Positions 33,961-45,267 of a stretch of 64,000 nucleotides of DNA are shown here, in pieces. Every line of letters begins with the position of its first letter. Position 1 is the first letter of the stretch. Both the position numbers and the translations under genes were made by a program. Location: the NCBI RefSeq assembly GCF_002847285.1, contig NZ_CP025407.1:5769001-5833000 (forward strand), written 5' to 3'. Source of the DNA: Streptomyces sp. CMB-StM0423 (lineage in GTDB: Bacteria > Actinomycetota > Actinomycetes > Streptomycetales > Streptomycetaceae). The notes below the pieces were generated by a model. It did not search any database, was not told the origin of the DNA, and saw nothing but the letters and a program-made list of their open reading frames with translations.

Positions 33961-35652
33961 GTGAACGACGGATACCGCGGCCCGCAGGGCCACGACCCGT
34001 ACCAGGACCCCTACGCCCGCGGCTACGACCCGTACGCACAGCAGGGCTACGACTACGACCGGCAGGGCGCCCCCCAGGACCCCGGCGAGCAGGGCTACCG
34101 GGACCCGTCCTCCGGCTACGGGTACGACTACGACCCGTACGCCCAGCAGCAGCCGCCCCCGCCCCAGCAGAGTGCCGCCTACCCACCCCAGGCCCCCCGG
34201 GCGCAGCAGCAGCACTACGCCCCGCAGGCCCCGCCCCCGGCCGTCGGGTACGACTACGACTACGACCCCTACGGCCCCGCCGCCCACTCCGGCGAGCAGC
34301 CCGTGACGCCCGTACCGCCCGACGGCGAGTGGGGGCGCATCCCGCAGCAGCGGCCGCCCGGCGCGGAGCCCCCCGGCCGGGGCCGGCCGCCGCACGAGCC
34401 GCGCGAGTACGCCACCGAGCAGTTCTCCTTCGTCGAGGACGAGACCGAGTCCTCGGAAGACGTCATCGACTGGCTGAAGTTCACCGAGAGCCGCACCGAG
34501 CGCCGCGAGGAGGCCAAGCGGCGCGGCCGCAACCGCCGCATGGCGCTGCTGCTCGTCATGGTCCTCGCCGTGCTCGGCGGCACGGGCTATCTGTGGGCCA
34601 CCGACCGCCTCCCCTTCGCCGGCGGCGACTCGGCGCCGGCGGAGGCGGGGGAGGAGAAGCGCGACACCCTGGTGGTGCACCTGCACGACACCGACGGCGG
34701 CGGCAGCGCCACCGCGCTGCTCGTGAACAACGCCACCACCGGCAAGGGCACCACCGTGCTGCTGCCCAACGACCTCGCCGTCTCCGGCGACGACGGCACC
34801 GCCACCACCCTGGGCCAGGCCGTCGACGAGCAGGGCGCGGGTGCCACCCGGGACGCGATCGACGCGCTGCTCGGCTCGCAGATCAAGGGAAGCTGGCGGC
34901 TGGACACCCCGTACCTGGAGATCCTCGTGGAGGGCGTCGGCGGCATCACCGTCGACGCCGACGCGACCGTGCCCGGCGCGAAGAAGGGCGACGACCCGCT
35001 GGTCGAGAAGGGCCCGCAGCGCAAGCTCAACGGCGAGCAGGCCATCGCCTACGCGACGTACCACGTGGACGGCGAGCCGCAGACGGCGCAGTTGAAGCGC
35101 TTCGGGCAGGTCATGCAGTCCGTGCTGAAGAAGCTGCCGAGCGACACCGCGGGCGCGAAGAGCCTGGTGAAGTCCATGGGCATGGTCCTGGACCCGTCGC
35201 TGTCCGAGGCCGAGCTGGCCGCGTCGCTGGCGTCGCTGTCGGAGCTGGCCAAGGAGGGCGCGTACGCGACCGAGACGCTGGAGGTCGGCGGCGACGGGCG
35301 GCCGAGCGAGCAGGCCACGCAGAAGGTCGTCGAGGACGTCCTGGGCGGCACGGTCAAGAACCCCGGCGGGGACACGGCGGCGCGGGTCAGCGTGCAGAAC
35401 GGCGCGGGCAGCGCGAAGCCGGCGGAGACGGCGAAGGTCGCGCTGGTGAACGGCGGCTACACGTTCGTCGACGGCGGCCGGGCGGCGGAGCCGGAGGCGG
35501 CCTCCGAGGTGCGCTACGCGGACGCGGCGGCGAAGGAGGAGGCCGTGCAGGTCGCCAAGACGCTGGGGCTGCCGGAGAAGGCTGTGGTCAAGGGCAAGAC
35601 GCCGGCGAACGCCGACGTGGCGGTCGTCCTCGGGCAGGACTACGAGGGGTGA
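33961..35652 (+). CDS. LytR-CpsA-Psr family wall glycopolymer transferase (PdtA-like)
   Basis: A 563-residue bitopic protein. Residues 1-150 are Tyr/Gln/Pro/Asp repeats (GYDYDPYAQQ type). A cytoplasmic acidic/basic stretch and one membrane helix (about 194-213) follow. The extracytoplasmic LCP-like domain spans about 230-390, and a LytR C-terminal domain (VSVQNGAGSAK to VVLGQDY) occupies about 465-563. LCP enzymes attach lipid-linked anionic polymers to peptidoglycan. Position between nadD and rsfS matches S. coelicolor PdtA (SCO2578), a polydiglycosylphosphate transferase needed for sporulation. The canonical arginine/aspartate LCP motifs are hard to see. GTG chosen for its GGAAGGGG site; ATG 33946 is an alternative. 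Confidence 0.85.
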   Translation: MNDGYRGPQGHDPYQDPYARGYDPYAQQGYDYDRQGAPQDPGEQGYRDPSSGYGYDYDPYAQQQPPPPQQSAAYPPQAPRAQQQHYAPQAPPPAVGYDYDYDPYGPAAHSGEQPVTPVPPDGEWGRIPQQRPPGAEPPGRGRPPHEPREYATEQFSFVEDETESSEDVIDWLKFTESRTERREEAKRRGRNRRMALLLVMVLAVLGGTGYLWATDRLPFAGGDSAPAEAGEEKRDTLVVHLHDTDGGGSATALLVNNATTGKGTTVLLPNDLAVSGDDGTATTLGQAVDEQGAGATRDAIDALLGSQIKGSWRLDTPYLEILVEGVGGITVDADATVPGAKKGDDPLVEKGPQRKLNGEQAIAYATYHVDGEPQTAQLKRFGQVMQSVLKKLPSDTAGAKSLVKSMGMVLDPSLSEAELAASLASLSELAKEGAYATETLEVGGDGRPSEQATQKVVEDVLGGTVKNPGGDTAARVSVQNGAGSAKPAETAKVALVNGGYTFVDGGRAAEPEAASEVRYADAAAKEEAVQVAKTLGLPEKAVVKGKTPANADVAVVLGQDYEG

Positions 35653-35752
35653 CCGTGCCGGGAGCCGCGGGGCTGTCGTACGGGCGTGAGATCCTGGAAT
35701 ACGTATCCGCAGCGATACCCCGAGTTCCCGACAGAAGTGGACAGCCCTGCCC

Positions 35753-36184
35753 GTGACCGCAACGGACCGCTCCATCGACCTGGTCAGCACCGCAGCCCAG
35801 GCCGCCGCCGACAAGCTCGCGCACGACATCGTCGCGTACGACGTCAGCGACGTCCTCGCCATCACCGACGCTTTTCTGCTCGCCTCGGCGCCCAACGACC
35901 GCCAGGTCAAGGCCATCGTGGACGGCGTCGAGGAGGCGCTGTTGAAGGAGCGCGGCGCCAAGCCGGTGCGGCGCGAGGGTGAGCGGGACGGCCGCTGGGT
36001 GCTGCTGGACTACTCGGACATCGTGGTCCACGTGCAGCACTCCGAGGAGCGGGTGTTCTACGCCCTGGAGCGGCTGTGGAAGGACTGCCCCAAGCTGGAC
36101 CTGCCGCCGGACGCGGTGGCCACCCGCGGCCGCGCCGCGGAGTATGCGGAGGCCCACGGCGACGGGGCCCGGCGGGATGCGTGA
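35753..36184 (+). CDS. rsfS: Ribosomal silencing factor RsfS
   Basis: Binds L14 on the large subunit and blocks subunit joining under starvation. The 143-residue product has the DUF143/RsfS core: DVSDVLAITDAFLLASAPNDRQVKAI, WVLLDYSDIVVHVQHSEERVFYALERLW. The GTG start lacks a strong ribosome site. The stop lies inside the first codons of the histidine phosphatase gene (8-nt overlap). nadD, the LCP gene and rsfS form the usual actinobacterial cluster. Confidence 0.95.
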   Translation: MTATDRSIDLVSTAAQAAADKLAHDIVAYDVSDVLAITDAFLLASAPNDRQVKAIVDGVEEALLKERGAKPVRREGERDGRWVLLDYSDIVVHVQHSEERVFYALERLWKDCPKLDLPPDAVATRGRAAEYAEAHGDGARRDA

Positions 36185-36812
36185 CCGCCGGATCGTCCTG
36201 TGGCGGCACGGCCAGACGGCCTGGAACCTGGAGCGGCGCTTCCAGGGTCAGACCGACATCGAGCTGACCGAGGCGGGCGTGCTGCAGGCGCGGCGCGCCG
36301 CCCGGCTGCTGGCGGCGCTGCGGCCGGACGCGATGATCTGCTCCGACCTGCTGCGCACCCGCGCCACGGCCGCGGAGCTGGCGTCGCTGACGAATCTCGA
36401 CGTGACGTACGACAGCGCGCTGCGGGAGACGTACGCGGGCGTCTGGCAGGGGCTCACGCACGAGGAGATCATCGCGCGGCACGGCGAGCAGTACGCGGCG
36501 TGGAAGCGCGGCGAGCCGGTGCGGCGCGGCGGCGGTGAGCTGGAGACCGAGGTCGCGGACCGGGCGGCGCCGGTGGTGCTGGCGCACGCGGACAAGCTGT
36601 CGGACGCCGGCACGCTGGTGGTGGTCAGCCACGGCGGCACGATCCGGACGACGATCGGGCGGCTGCTGGGCATCGAGCCGCGGAACTGGGAGGCGCTGGG
36701 CGGGCTGTCGAACTGCAGTTGGTCGGTGCTCGGGGAGTCGGTGCGCGGCTGGCGGCTGCTGGAGCACAACGCGGGCAGCCTGCCGGAGCCGGTGCTGGGC
36801 GACGACACGTAG
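36177..36812 (+). CDS. Histidine phosphatase family protein (phosphoglycerate-mutase-like)
   Basis: A 211-residue alpha/beta phosphatase with the RHG motif (IVLWRHGQTAWNLERRFQGQTDIELTE class), the ARPDAMICSDLLRTRATA-type region, ETYAGVWQGLTHEEI and the second catalytic His in VVVSHGGTIRTTIG. The fold covers cofactor-dependent mutases and many small-molecule phosphatases, and the substrate is not deducible. ATG overlaps the rsfS end, implying coupling. It is the last gene of the nadD operon before the tRNA-Ala promoter. Confidence 0.92.
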   Translation: MRDRRIVLWRHGQTAWNLERRFQGQTDIELTEAGVLQARRAARLLAALRPDAMICSDLLRTRATAAELASLTNLDVTYDSALRETYAGVWQGLTHEEIIARHGEQYAAWKRGEPVRRGGGELETEVADRAAPVVLAHADKLSDAGTLVVVSHGGTIRTTIGRLLGIEPRNWEALGGLSNCSWSVLGESVRGWRLLEHNAGSLPEPVLGDDT

Positions 36813-36840
36813 CTCCCGGGCGGCCGCCGGTGACCGATTT

Positions 36841-36868
36841 TTGTTTCCGGGCCCCTTCCGGCTAAGCT
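36841..36868 (+). promoter_or_regulatory. Promoter of the first tRNA-Ala gene
   Basis: TTGTTT (36841-36846), 16 nt, TAAGCT (36863-36868), about 40 nt before the mature tRNA. Confidence 0.6.
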
Positions 36869-36909
36869 CTGTCTCGTTCGCCCCCGCGGTTGCGGCGGGG
36901 CGACTGCAA

Positions 36910-36982
<73 letters not shown>

Positions 36983-37116
36983 CAGAGCCGACCGGCGATG
37001 TGTGCCCGCGGAAAGCGCGGACCATGTCGCCTTTGTCGTTTCTGCACGGACTTCGTCCGCGCCCGGCGGGGGCTTCGCCACCCGCACCCCCTCACTCCGG
37101 CAGCCCCGCACTCTGT

Positions 37117-38070
37117 TCACCCCGCCCCCGTCCCGCTGTGGCGGGATTCGTCGTTTTCCGGCCCCTTCAGCGCCGCCTGCCGGGCGCGCTCCTCGGAGAG
37201 CGGGCGGGCGTGGGCCGGGCAGCCGACCAGGGGGTCCGCCAGCGTCCGCAGGCAGTCGAGCAGCGCGCGGCTCGCCTCGTCCGCGGGCGTGTAGACGACG
37301 ATCCGGGTCTCCGGCATGCCGGTGATGGACAGCGACGTCGACACGCAGCGCAGCACGCCGACCGAGGCGTGCTGCACGACCTTGATGCGCGAGCCCGGCG
37401 GCGCCACGTCTCCCTTGCGCCACATCTCCGCGAAGTCCTCGCTGGTCTCGGAGAGGGTGTGGATCAGCCGCTCCCAGGACGGCTCGCCGACGTGCCGGCC
37501 GTACGCCCCGCGGAAGGTGGCCACGAGTATCGGCAGCTCCTCGTCCCGGTTGACCATCGCGCAGCAGCAGGCGCGGGCGGAGAAGAGCTGCCACAGCACG
37601 TTCCGGGCCTGCGGGCCTGCGGCGCGGACGGCGGGGAACATCCGCTCGTACAGCTCGTTGGCGGCGAGCACGTCATAGCGCGAGTTGTAGACCGCCGCGG
37701 GCAGGTCCATGGCGGCCAGGATCCCCAGCACCTCGGGGCCGACGGACTGGGCGGCGGCGGCCGGCTCGGGCGCGTACGGCACCTCGGCCAGGTGGTACAG
37801 GTGCTCGCGCTCCATCGCGTCCAGCCGCAGGGTGCGCGCCACCGCGTCGAGCACCTGGGGGCTGGCGTTGATGCGCCGGCCCTGCTCCAGCCACGTGTAC
37901 CAGGTGACGCCGACGCCGGAGAGCTGCGCGACCTCCTCGCGGCGCAGCCCCGGGGTGCGGCGCCGCGGTCCCGGCGGCATGCCGACGTCCGCCGGGGTGA
38001 TGCGCGCCCGGCGGCTGCGCAGGAAGGCCGCCAGCTCCGGCCTGCGGCGGCCGGCCGCCATCGTCGTCAT
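37117..38070 (-). CDS. XRE/MmyB-type transcriptional regulator
   Basis: A 317-residue regulator with an N-terminal helix-turn-helix (PGLRREEVAQLSGVGVTWYTWLEQGRRINASPQVLDAVAR, about residues 43-82). A MmyB-like ligand-binding domain (VYNSRYDVLAANELYERMF and following) is of the kind that may bind fatty acids. The frame has two ATGs. The inner one (38070) is chosen because GGGGAG lies 6 nt upstream of it, while it abuts the outer one. Divergent from an MFS exporter with a shared region carrying direct repeats, so it probably controls that gene and itself. Confidence 0.92.
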   Translation of the reverse strand: MTTMAAGRRRPELAAFLRSRRARITPADVGMPPGPRRRTPGLRREEVAQLSGVGVTWYTWLEQGRRINASPQVLDAVARTLRLDAMEREHLYHLAEVPYAPEPAAAAQSVGPEVLGILAAMDLPAAVYNSRYDVLAANELYERMFPAVRAAGPQARNVLWQLFSARACCCAMVNRDEELPILVATFRGAYGRHVGEPSWERLIHTLSETSEDFAEMWRKGDVAPPGSRIKVVQHASVGVLRCVSTSLSITGMPETRIVVYTPADEASRALLDCLRTLADPLVGCPAHARPLSEERARQAALKGPENDESRHSGTGAG

Positions 38071-38118
38071 GCTCATCTCCCCAGGGTCAGGGCGTTCCGC
38101 CCGCCGTGCCAGGTGCTG

Positions 38119-38151
38119 TCAGTACCAGCATCAGCAGGCTCTCATTACCAG
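38119..38151. promoter_or_regulatory. Direct-repeat operator candidate
   Basis: TCAGTACCAG (38119-38128) and TCATTACCAG (38142-38151) share 9 of 10 bases with a 23-bp period, about two helical turns. They sit between the regulator and MFS starts. They are candidate binding sites for the adjacent regulator. Confidence 0.5.
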
Positions 38152-38177
38152 TACGGCGCGGGGGAGATGCTCGCGGC

Positions 38178-39671
38178 ATGCCTGACACCACCACGACGTC
38201 CCCCGCCGGCGGCAGCGCGCCCGGCGCCGCTGCCGTCTCCAGTAAAGCGCGCGGCACCGACAACGCTCCCGGCACACGTACCGGCTGGCTCCTCGGCATC
38301 GTCCTCGCCGGGCAGTTCATGGCGCTGCTCGACGTCTTCATCGTCAACGTCGCCGCCCCCACCATGCGCACCGACCTGGGCACCTCGGGCGCCGAGCTGC
38401 AACTGATCATCGCCGGATACGTCATCTCGTACTCCGTGCTGCTGATCACCGGCGCCCGGCTGGGCGCCATGCTCGGCCACCGCCGCATGTACCTCGGCGG
38501 GCTCGTGCTCTTCACCGCCGCCTCCCTCGCCTGCGGGCTGGCCGCCACCTCGGGGCAGCTCATCGCGTTCCGGCTGGTCCAGGGCGCGGGCGCGGCGGCG
38601 ATGATCCCTCAGGTGCTCAGCCTGATCCAGCGCAACTTCACCGGCACCGAGCGGGTCCGGGCCCTCGGCGTCTACGCGGCCGTCCTGGCCACCGGCGCGG
38701 CCGCCGGGCAGATCGCGGGCGGCCTGCTGGTCAGCGCCGACATCTTCGGCTGGAGCTGGCGCCCGGTGTTCCTGGTGAACGTGGTGGTGGGCCTGCCGCT
38801 GCTGGTGCTCGGCGCCCGGCTGCTGCCGCGCGACGAGCCGCGGTCCGCGGCGGGCGGCGCCCCGTACGGCGGCGTCCTCGACCGCGGCGGGCTGGTGCTG
38901 CTGGCGGCCGCGGTGACCCTGTTCACCGTGCCGCTGGTGCTCGGGCAGGAGCTGGACTGGCCCGTCTGGGGCTGGATCATGCTGGGCGGCAGCGTCGCGG
39001 CGGTGGCGGCCTTCGCGGCGTACGAGTCGGGCCTCGCCCGGCGCGGGGGCGTGCCGCTGTTCCCTCCGCGCGTGGTGCGTGCGCCGGGGATGCCCGTGGC
39101 CGTCGTGCGCGCGGGGCTCGCGATGGTGCTCAACGGCGCGTTCATGTTCGTCATGGCGCTGCATCTGCAGTCAGGACTCGGCTTCGGCCCGCTGCGCGCC
39201 GGGCTGACCTTCGTACCGACCGCCGTCGCCTTCGGTATCGCCGGGCTGACCTGGCAGCGGCTCCCGGAGCGGCTGCGCCCGGCGGTGGTGCCGGCGGGCT
39301 TCGTGACGCTCACGGTGTCGTTCGTGGCGGTGGGTCTGGCGATGCGCGACGGCGGCGAGGGCGGCCCCGGCTTCTACGCCGGGCTGACCGGCGTCGGCCT
39401 CGGTCTCGCGCTGGCCTTCAGCCCCAACCTGACGGCCGCGCTCGCGCTCGTACGCACCGAGGACGCACCGCACGTCAGCGGCCTGCTGACGACCACCGCA
39501 CAGCTCGGCGGGCTCATCGGCGTGGCGACGATCGGCACCCTGTACCTGGAGCGTGTGGGGGCGCTCACGGCGCGGAGTTCCGCGGACGCGGTGTGGGACG
39601 CGCTCCTCGCGCTGGCCGCTGTGGGGGTGCTCGGGCTGCTTGCGGGGGTTCGGTACCGGTATCGGCGCTGA
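38178..39671 (+). CDS. MFS multidrug-type exporter (DHA2-like, 14 TM)
   Basis: A 497-residue drug:H+ antiporter-like transporter. After a disordered 35-residue N-terminus it has about 14 membrane helices. The first reads LLGIVLAGQFMALLDVFIVNVAAPTM, the DHA2 helix-1 signature with Asp. Then come GARLGAMLGHRRMYLGG (MFS loop 2-3 motif) and FRLVQGAGAAAMIPQVLSLI (motif C region). The ATG at 38178 begins PDTTTTSPAGG. Upstream in-frame codons lie in the operator region. The substrate is unknown and is probably sensed by the divergent regulator. Confidence 0.93.
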   Translation: MPDTTTTSPAGGSAPGAAAVSSKARGTDNAPGTRTGWLLGIVLAGQFMALLDVFIVNVAAPTMRTDLGTSGAELQLIIAGYVISYSVLLITGARLGAMLGHRRMYLGGLVLFTAASLACGLAATSGQLIAFRLVQGAGAAAMIPQVLSLIQRNFTGTERVRALGVYAAVLATGAAAGQIAGGLLVSADIFGWSWRPVFLVNVVVGLPLLVLGARLLPRDEPRSAAGGAPYGGVLDRGGLVLLAAAVTLFTVPLVLGQELDWPVWGWIMLGGSVAAVAAFAAYESGLARRGGVPLFPPRVVRAPGMPVAVVRAGLAMVLNGAFMFVMALHLQSGLGFGPLRAGLTFVPTAVAFGIAGLTWQRLPERLRPAVVPAGFVTLTVSFVAVGLAMRDGGEGGPGFYAGLTGVGLGLALAFSPNLTAALALVRTEDAPHVSGLLTTTAQLGGLIGVATIGTLYLERVGALTARSSADAVWDALLALAAVGVLGLLAGVRYRYRR

Positions 39672-39740
39672 CCACCTCGGCCGCGCGTGGCAGAATCACA
39701 GCATCCTCACAGGGCGGAAGCCGAAGGGAGGGGCTGCGAG

Positions 39741-39914
39741 ATGCCTTCGTGCGCCACCAGGAGGCAGCCGGCGGCCGAGACCCGCCGGCCGGGAGCGATC
39801 CGCGCCTCCGCCCTGCACTGTCCAGCCTGCGGTTCCTCGCACGTCGCGCAGGTGCTCGGTGACAACGGCGGAGTGTCCTATGTGTGCACGGCCTGCGGCC
39901 ATAGCTGGAGCTGA
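39741..39914 (+). CDS. Small zinc-ribbon protein
   Basis: A 57-residue protein whose C-terminal half is a Cys4 zinc ribbon: HCPACGSSHV and YVCTACGHSWS. It resembles transcription-factor S-type or ribosomal ribbons. GAAGGGAGGGG lies upstream of the ATG. Only 3 nt separate its stop from the next start, so it forms a two-gene unit with it. Function unknown. Confidence 0.8.
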   Translation: MPSCATRRQPAAETRRPGAIRASALHCPACGSSHVAQVLGDNGGVSYVCTACGHSWS

Positions 39915-39917
39915 GTG

Positions 39918-40151
39918 ATGGGAGCACACAGCAGGAAGTGCGACTGGTGCGGAAACGGCACCCCCATCGTGCGCGACATGGAGCCGCTCAATCCCGACTA
40001 CCAGTACTGGTGCGAGGAGTGCGCGCGGGCGCTGATCATAAAGGGCGATCCCATCGAGACCTACCGCGAGCTGGAGGGCGAGCCGATCTACGGCCGGCTG
40101 CTGGACGAGCACTGCACGCTCAAGCGCTTCTACTCGTTCGCGACGGCCTGA
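39918..40151 (+). CDS. Small Cys-rich conserved protein
   Basis: A 77-residue protein with two CxxC pairs, CDWCGNG and WCEECARAL, and the conserved acidic stretch KGDPIETYRELEGEPIYGRLLDEH. It is likely a zinc-binding protein. Function unknown. The ATG at 39918 was chosen over GTG 39915 because GGAG ends 7 nt upstream. It ends 40 nt before the second tRNA-Ala. Both small genes lie between the two tRNA copies. Confidence 0.78.
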   Translation: MGAHSRKCDWCGNGTPIVRDMEPLNPDYQYWCEECARALIIKGDPIETYRELEGEPIYGRLLDEHCTLKRFYSFATA

Positions 40152-40173
40152 TCTGCCACCGCCGCCGGTGGGG

Positions 40174-40179
40174 TAGGGT
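40174..40179 (+). promoter_or_regulatory. -10 box of the second tRNA-Ala gene
   Basis: TAGGGT matches the Streptomyces housekeeping -10. CTGCCA (40153-40158) is a poor -35 at 15 nt. Confidence 0.5.
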
Positions 40180-40191
40180 GAAGCCCGCCCA

Positions 40192-40264
40192 GGGGCTATA
40201 GCTCAGTTGGTAGAGCACTTGCATGGCATGCAAGGGGTCAGGAGTTCGAATCTCCTTAGCTCCA
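40192..40264 (+). tRNA. tRNA-Ala (anticodon GGC), second copy
   Basis: A 73-nt cloverleaf identical to the copy at 36910 except for three positions (D-stem/anticodon-stem junction, variable region, T-loop). Anticodon loop ATGGCAT, discriminator A, no encoded CCA. Its 3' end is 36 nt from the leuS leader peptide. Confidence 0.97.
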
Positions 40265-40299
40265 CTCGGCTCCCCTTCCGGCTGCGATATCCTGAGCGC

Positions 40300-40338
40300 A
40301 TGCGTGCCCGACGCCTTCTGCTTAGCGGGCCGCGCTGA
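40300..40338 (+). CDS. leuS leader peptide (Leu-Leu-Leu)
   Basis: A 12-codon ORF, MRARRLLLSGPR. Codons 6-8 are CTT CTG CTT, three consecutive leucines, two of them the CTT codon that is rare in this genome. The stop TGA lies inside the first stem of the downstream hairpin. TATCCT (40288-40293) ends 6 nt before the ATG, so the leader may be translated from a leaderless 5' end. The layout (Leu codons, overlapping hairpin, terminator, leucyl-tRNA synthetase gene) is that of a ribosome-mediated attenuator that senses charged tRNA-Leu. Too short for ordinary ORF calling. Confidence 0.78.
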   Translation: MRARRLLLSGPR

Positions 40339-40387
40339 CGGCAGGAAACACTCAGCGCGGCGTCCCCTCCTGTGCGAGGGGTTTTTT
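40331..40387 (+). terminator. Attenuator hairpins upstream of leuS
   Basis: Hairpin 1:2 pairs CGCGCTGA (40331-40338) with TCAGCGCG (40352-40359). The terminator pairs CCCCTC (40364-40369) with GAGGGG (40376-40381), followed by six Ts (40382-40387). A competing antiterminator, GCAGGA (40341-40346) with TCCTGT (40368-40373, one G-U), would use the loop of hairpin 1:2 and break the terminator arm. It is the best U-tract terminator in the window, yet it lies 52 nt before a start codon. Confidence 0.8.
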
Positions 40388-40438
40388 CGTTTCCGCATCC
40401 GGCACCGCAGGCAGAGACCACCAGGAGCTTTGAGGACC

Positions 40439-43285
<2,847 letters not shown>

Positions 43286-43371
43286 GGGCGCCCGGCGCCT
43301 TCGTACGAGGCGCGGGAGCAGCCGCGGGACACGCAAGGAAGCCGCCGCGGAGCACTGGTGGGCCCGGTCGC

Positions 43372-43394
43372 GGGACCGGCCGCGGCCGGGTCCC
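43372..43394 (+). terminator. Possible leuS terminator
   Basis: GGGACCGGC pairs with GCCG(G)GTCCC (one bulge) around a CGCG loop. A second GC-rich inverted repeat followed by TTT lies near 43425-43460. Either could end leuS transcription. Confidence 0.45.
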
Positions 43395-43539
43395 CGGGGC
43401 GTTCCCTAAGGGACGATTCCGGGAAGGGCGGGGGGCCGGCGGGGCCGCCCGGCCTTTCCCGTACCCGTAGTCTGGAGGGCAGACCGCCTGCCGTGGCCGC
43501 CCGGGGCTGCGCGGCCCGAGATGGAGGGATGCGGACCTC

Positions 43540-44301
43540 ATGGACGTCGTCGTCGCTCTGCTGGCGCTGTTCTTCGTGCTCTGTGTCGCGGCGGGCGTGG
43601 TCCTGACCGTGAAGGCCACGCGGGCGGTGAAGCGCGGCGTCGAGCGCACGGTGGCCGACACCCGCAGAACGGTCCAGGAGACGACGCTCAAAGCCCGCCG
43701 CGCGGTGCAGCCCGGCGCGGCCGGTGACATCGCGGGCCTGCGGCTCTCCCTGCGCAACTCCATCGACGCCACCCGTCGCGAGCTGGAGCACGCCGTGCAG
43801 GGCGACCCCGGGCTGCGCGAGTCGATCGGCCTGCTCGACCGGCTCCACGAGTACGCGCGCCAGGTCGACGGCGAGCTGCGGCACCTGGAGCGGGAGCCGG
43901 ACAAGTCGCGCATCGCGGAGCGGCTGCCGGAGCTGCGCACCCGCGCGGAGCGGATCGCACAGTCGGCGAACTCGCTGCGCTGGGCGGCGCAGGACCGCGC
44001 GCGGCACACGGCGGAGGACGAGGACGGGCTGGACGCGCTGACGACGCAGATCGACCTGGAGACCGGCGCGCTGCGGCACTGGACGCCGGCGGCGGAGCAG
44101 GAGGCGGCCCCGGGCGCCGCGTCGGCCGAGGCACCGCCGTCCGAGGCGACTTCGGGCGAGAAGACGCGCCCCGCGGACGGCGCGGGCCGGTCGCCGAAGC
44201 AGCAGCCGGCGCTGTCGTCCGGCGGGACGCCGGAGGGGCAGGACGCCTTCCAGGCGCTGCTGTCGAAGATCGAGAAGCTGCGCAAGCCGGAGTCGGCATA
44301 G
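43540..44301 (+). CDS. Membrane-anchored coiled-coil protein
   Basis: A 253-residue protein with an N-terminal membrane helix (VVVALLALFFVLCVAAGVVL) followed by a long charged alpha-helical region (residues about 25-180). Heptad-like Leu/Arg/Glu spacing there (LRNSIDATRRELEHAVQ, LLDRLHEYARQVDGELRHLE) indicates a coiled coil. The Ala/Pro/Ser tail ends LLSKIEKLRKPESA. No enzymatic motif. A membrane-tethered scaffold is plausible. TAGTCT at 43468 is a possible -10. Function unknown. Confidence 0.8.
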   Translation: MDVVVALLALFFVLCVAAGVVLTVKATRAVKRGVERTVADTRRTVQETTLKARRAVQPGAAGDIAGLRLSLRNSIDATRRELEHAVQGDPGLRESIGLLDRLHEYARQVDGELRHLEREPDKSRIAERLPELRTRAERIAQSANSLRWAAQDRARHTAEDEDGLDALTTQIDLETGALRHWTPAAEQEAAPGAASAEAPPSEATSGEKTRPADGAGRSPKQQPALSSGGTPEGQDAFQALLSKIEKLRKPESA

Positions 44302-44412
44302 AGCTGTCCGCGGCCGGGACACCGGGCGTGACCTGGGCGGACCGCCTAGGCCGTACGCGCCGCGCGGGCCCTCGGATGCGGGGTGTTCGGCGAGCCCAGT
44401 AGTGTCTTGGGC

Positions 44413-45267
44413 ATGTCCCCCGATGTCGCTGTCGTCGCCGATTCCACGGCCTATCTGCCGCCCGAGGCGATGCGGCGGCACGGCATCATCTCCGTCCCGC
44501 TGACCGTCGTGCTCGGCGACCGGGCGCTGGAGGAGGGCACCGAGATCTCCGCCCGCTCGCTGGCCGAGGCGCTGCGCAAGCGGAACCCGGTGACGACGTC
44601 GCGGCCCAGCCCCGCGCTCTTCGCGGCCACGTACCGGAAGGCGGCGGAGGCGGGCGCGCGGGGCATCGTGTCGCTGCACCTGTCCGCGGAGTTCTCCGGG
44701 ACGTACGACGCGGCGGTGCTGGCGGCGAAGGAGGCGCCGGTGCCGGTGCGGGTGGTGGACACCCGCATGGTGGCGATGGCCCTCGGCTTCTGCGCGATCG
44801 CCGCCGCCGAGGCGGCGGAGGCGGGCGGCACCGTGGACGACGCGGTGGAGGCGGCGGAGCGGCGGGCGGCGGGCACGTCGGCGTTCTTCTACGTCGACAC
44901 CCTGGACTACCTGCGCCGCGGCGGCCGGATCGGCACGGCACAGGCGCTGCTGGGCTCGGCGCTGGCGGTCAAGCCGCTGCTGCGGCTGGACGGCGGGCGG
45001 ATCGAGCTGCTGGAGAAGGTCCGTACGGCGAGCCGGGCGATCCTGCGGCTGGAGGAGCTGGTGCTCGAACGGGCGGCGGAGGGCCCGGTGGACGTCGCGG
45101 TGCACCACCTGGCGGCGGCGGAGCGGGCGGCGGAGCTGGCGGACCGGCTGCGGGAGCGGGTGCCGGGGCTGGAGGAGCTGCACCTGAGCGAGGTGGGCGC
45201 GGTGATCGGGGCGCACACGGGGCCGGGGCTGCTGGGCGCGGTGGTGTCGCGGCGGGGCGGCGCGTAG
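44413..45267 (+). CDS. DegV family fatty-acid-binding protein
   Basis: A 284-residue DegV (FakB-like) protein. DSTAYLP near the start, the TSRPSPALFAATYRKA segment and SLHLSAEFSGTYDAA are the lipid-binding signatures. LRRGGRIG and the final GAHTGPGLLGAVV are also conserved. In other bacteria such proteins present fatty acids to a kinase. No FakA partner is seen here. The ATG is 7 nt after TAGTGT (44400-44405) without a ribosome site, so leaderless translation is likely. Upstream of the competence genes. Confidence 0.93.
   Translation: MSPDVAVVADSTAYLPPEAMRRHGIISVPLTVVLGDRALEEGTEISARSLAEALRKRNPVTTSRPSPALFAATYRKAAEAGARGIVSLHLSAEFSGTYDAAVLAAKEAPVPVRVVDTRMVAMALGFCAIAAAEAAEAGGTVDDAVEAAERRAAGTSAFFYVDTLDYLRRGGRIGTAQALLGSALAVKPLLRLDGGRIELLEKVRTASRAILRLEELVLERAAEGPVDVAVHHLAAAERAAELADRLRERVPGLEELHLSEVGAVIGAHTGPGLLGAVVSRRGGA

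Noticed and set aside
40331..40387. Simple terminator of the upstream tRNA-Ala gene
   Set aside because: Possible in part, but it lies 100 nt past the tRNA and follows a translated Leu-rich ORF whose stop is inside the preceding stem. Attenuation is the more economical reading.
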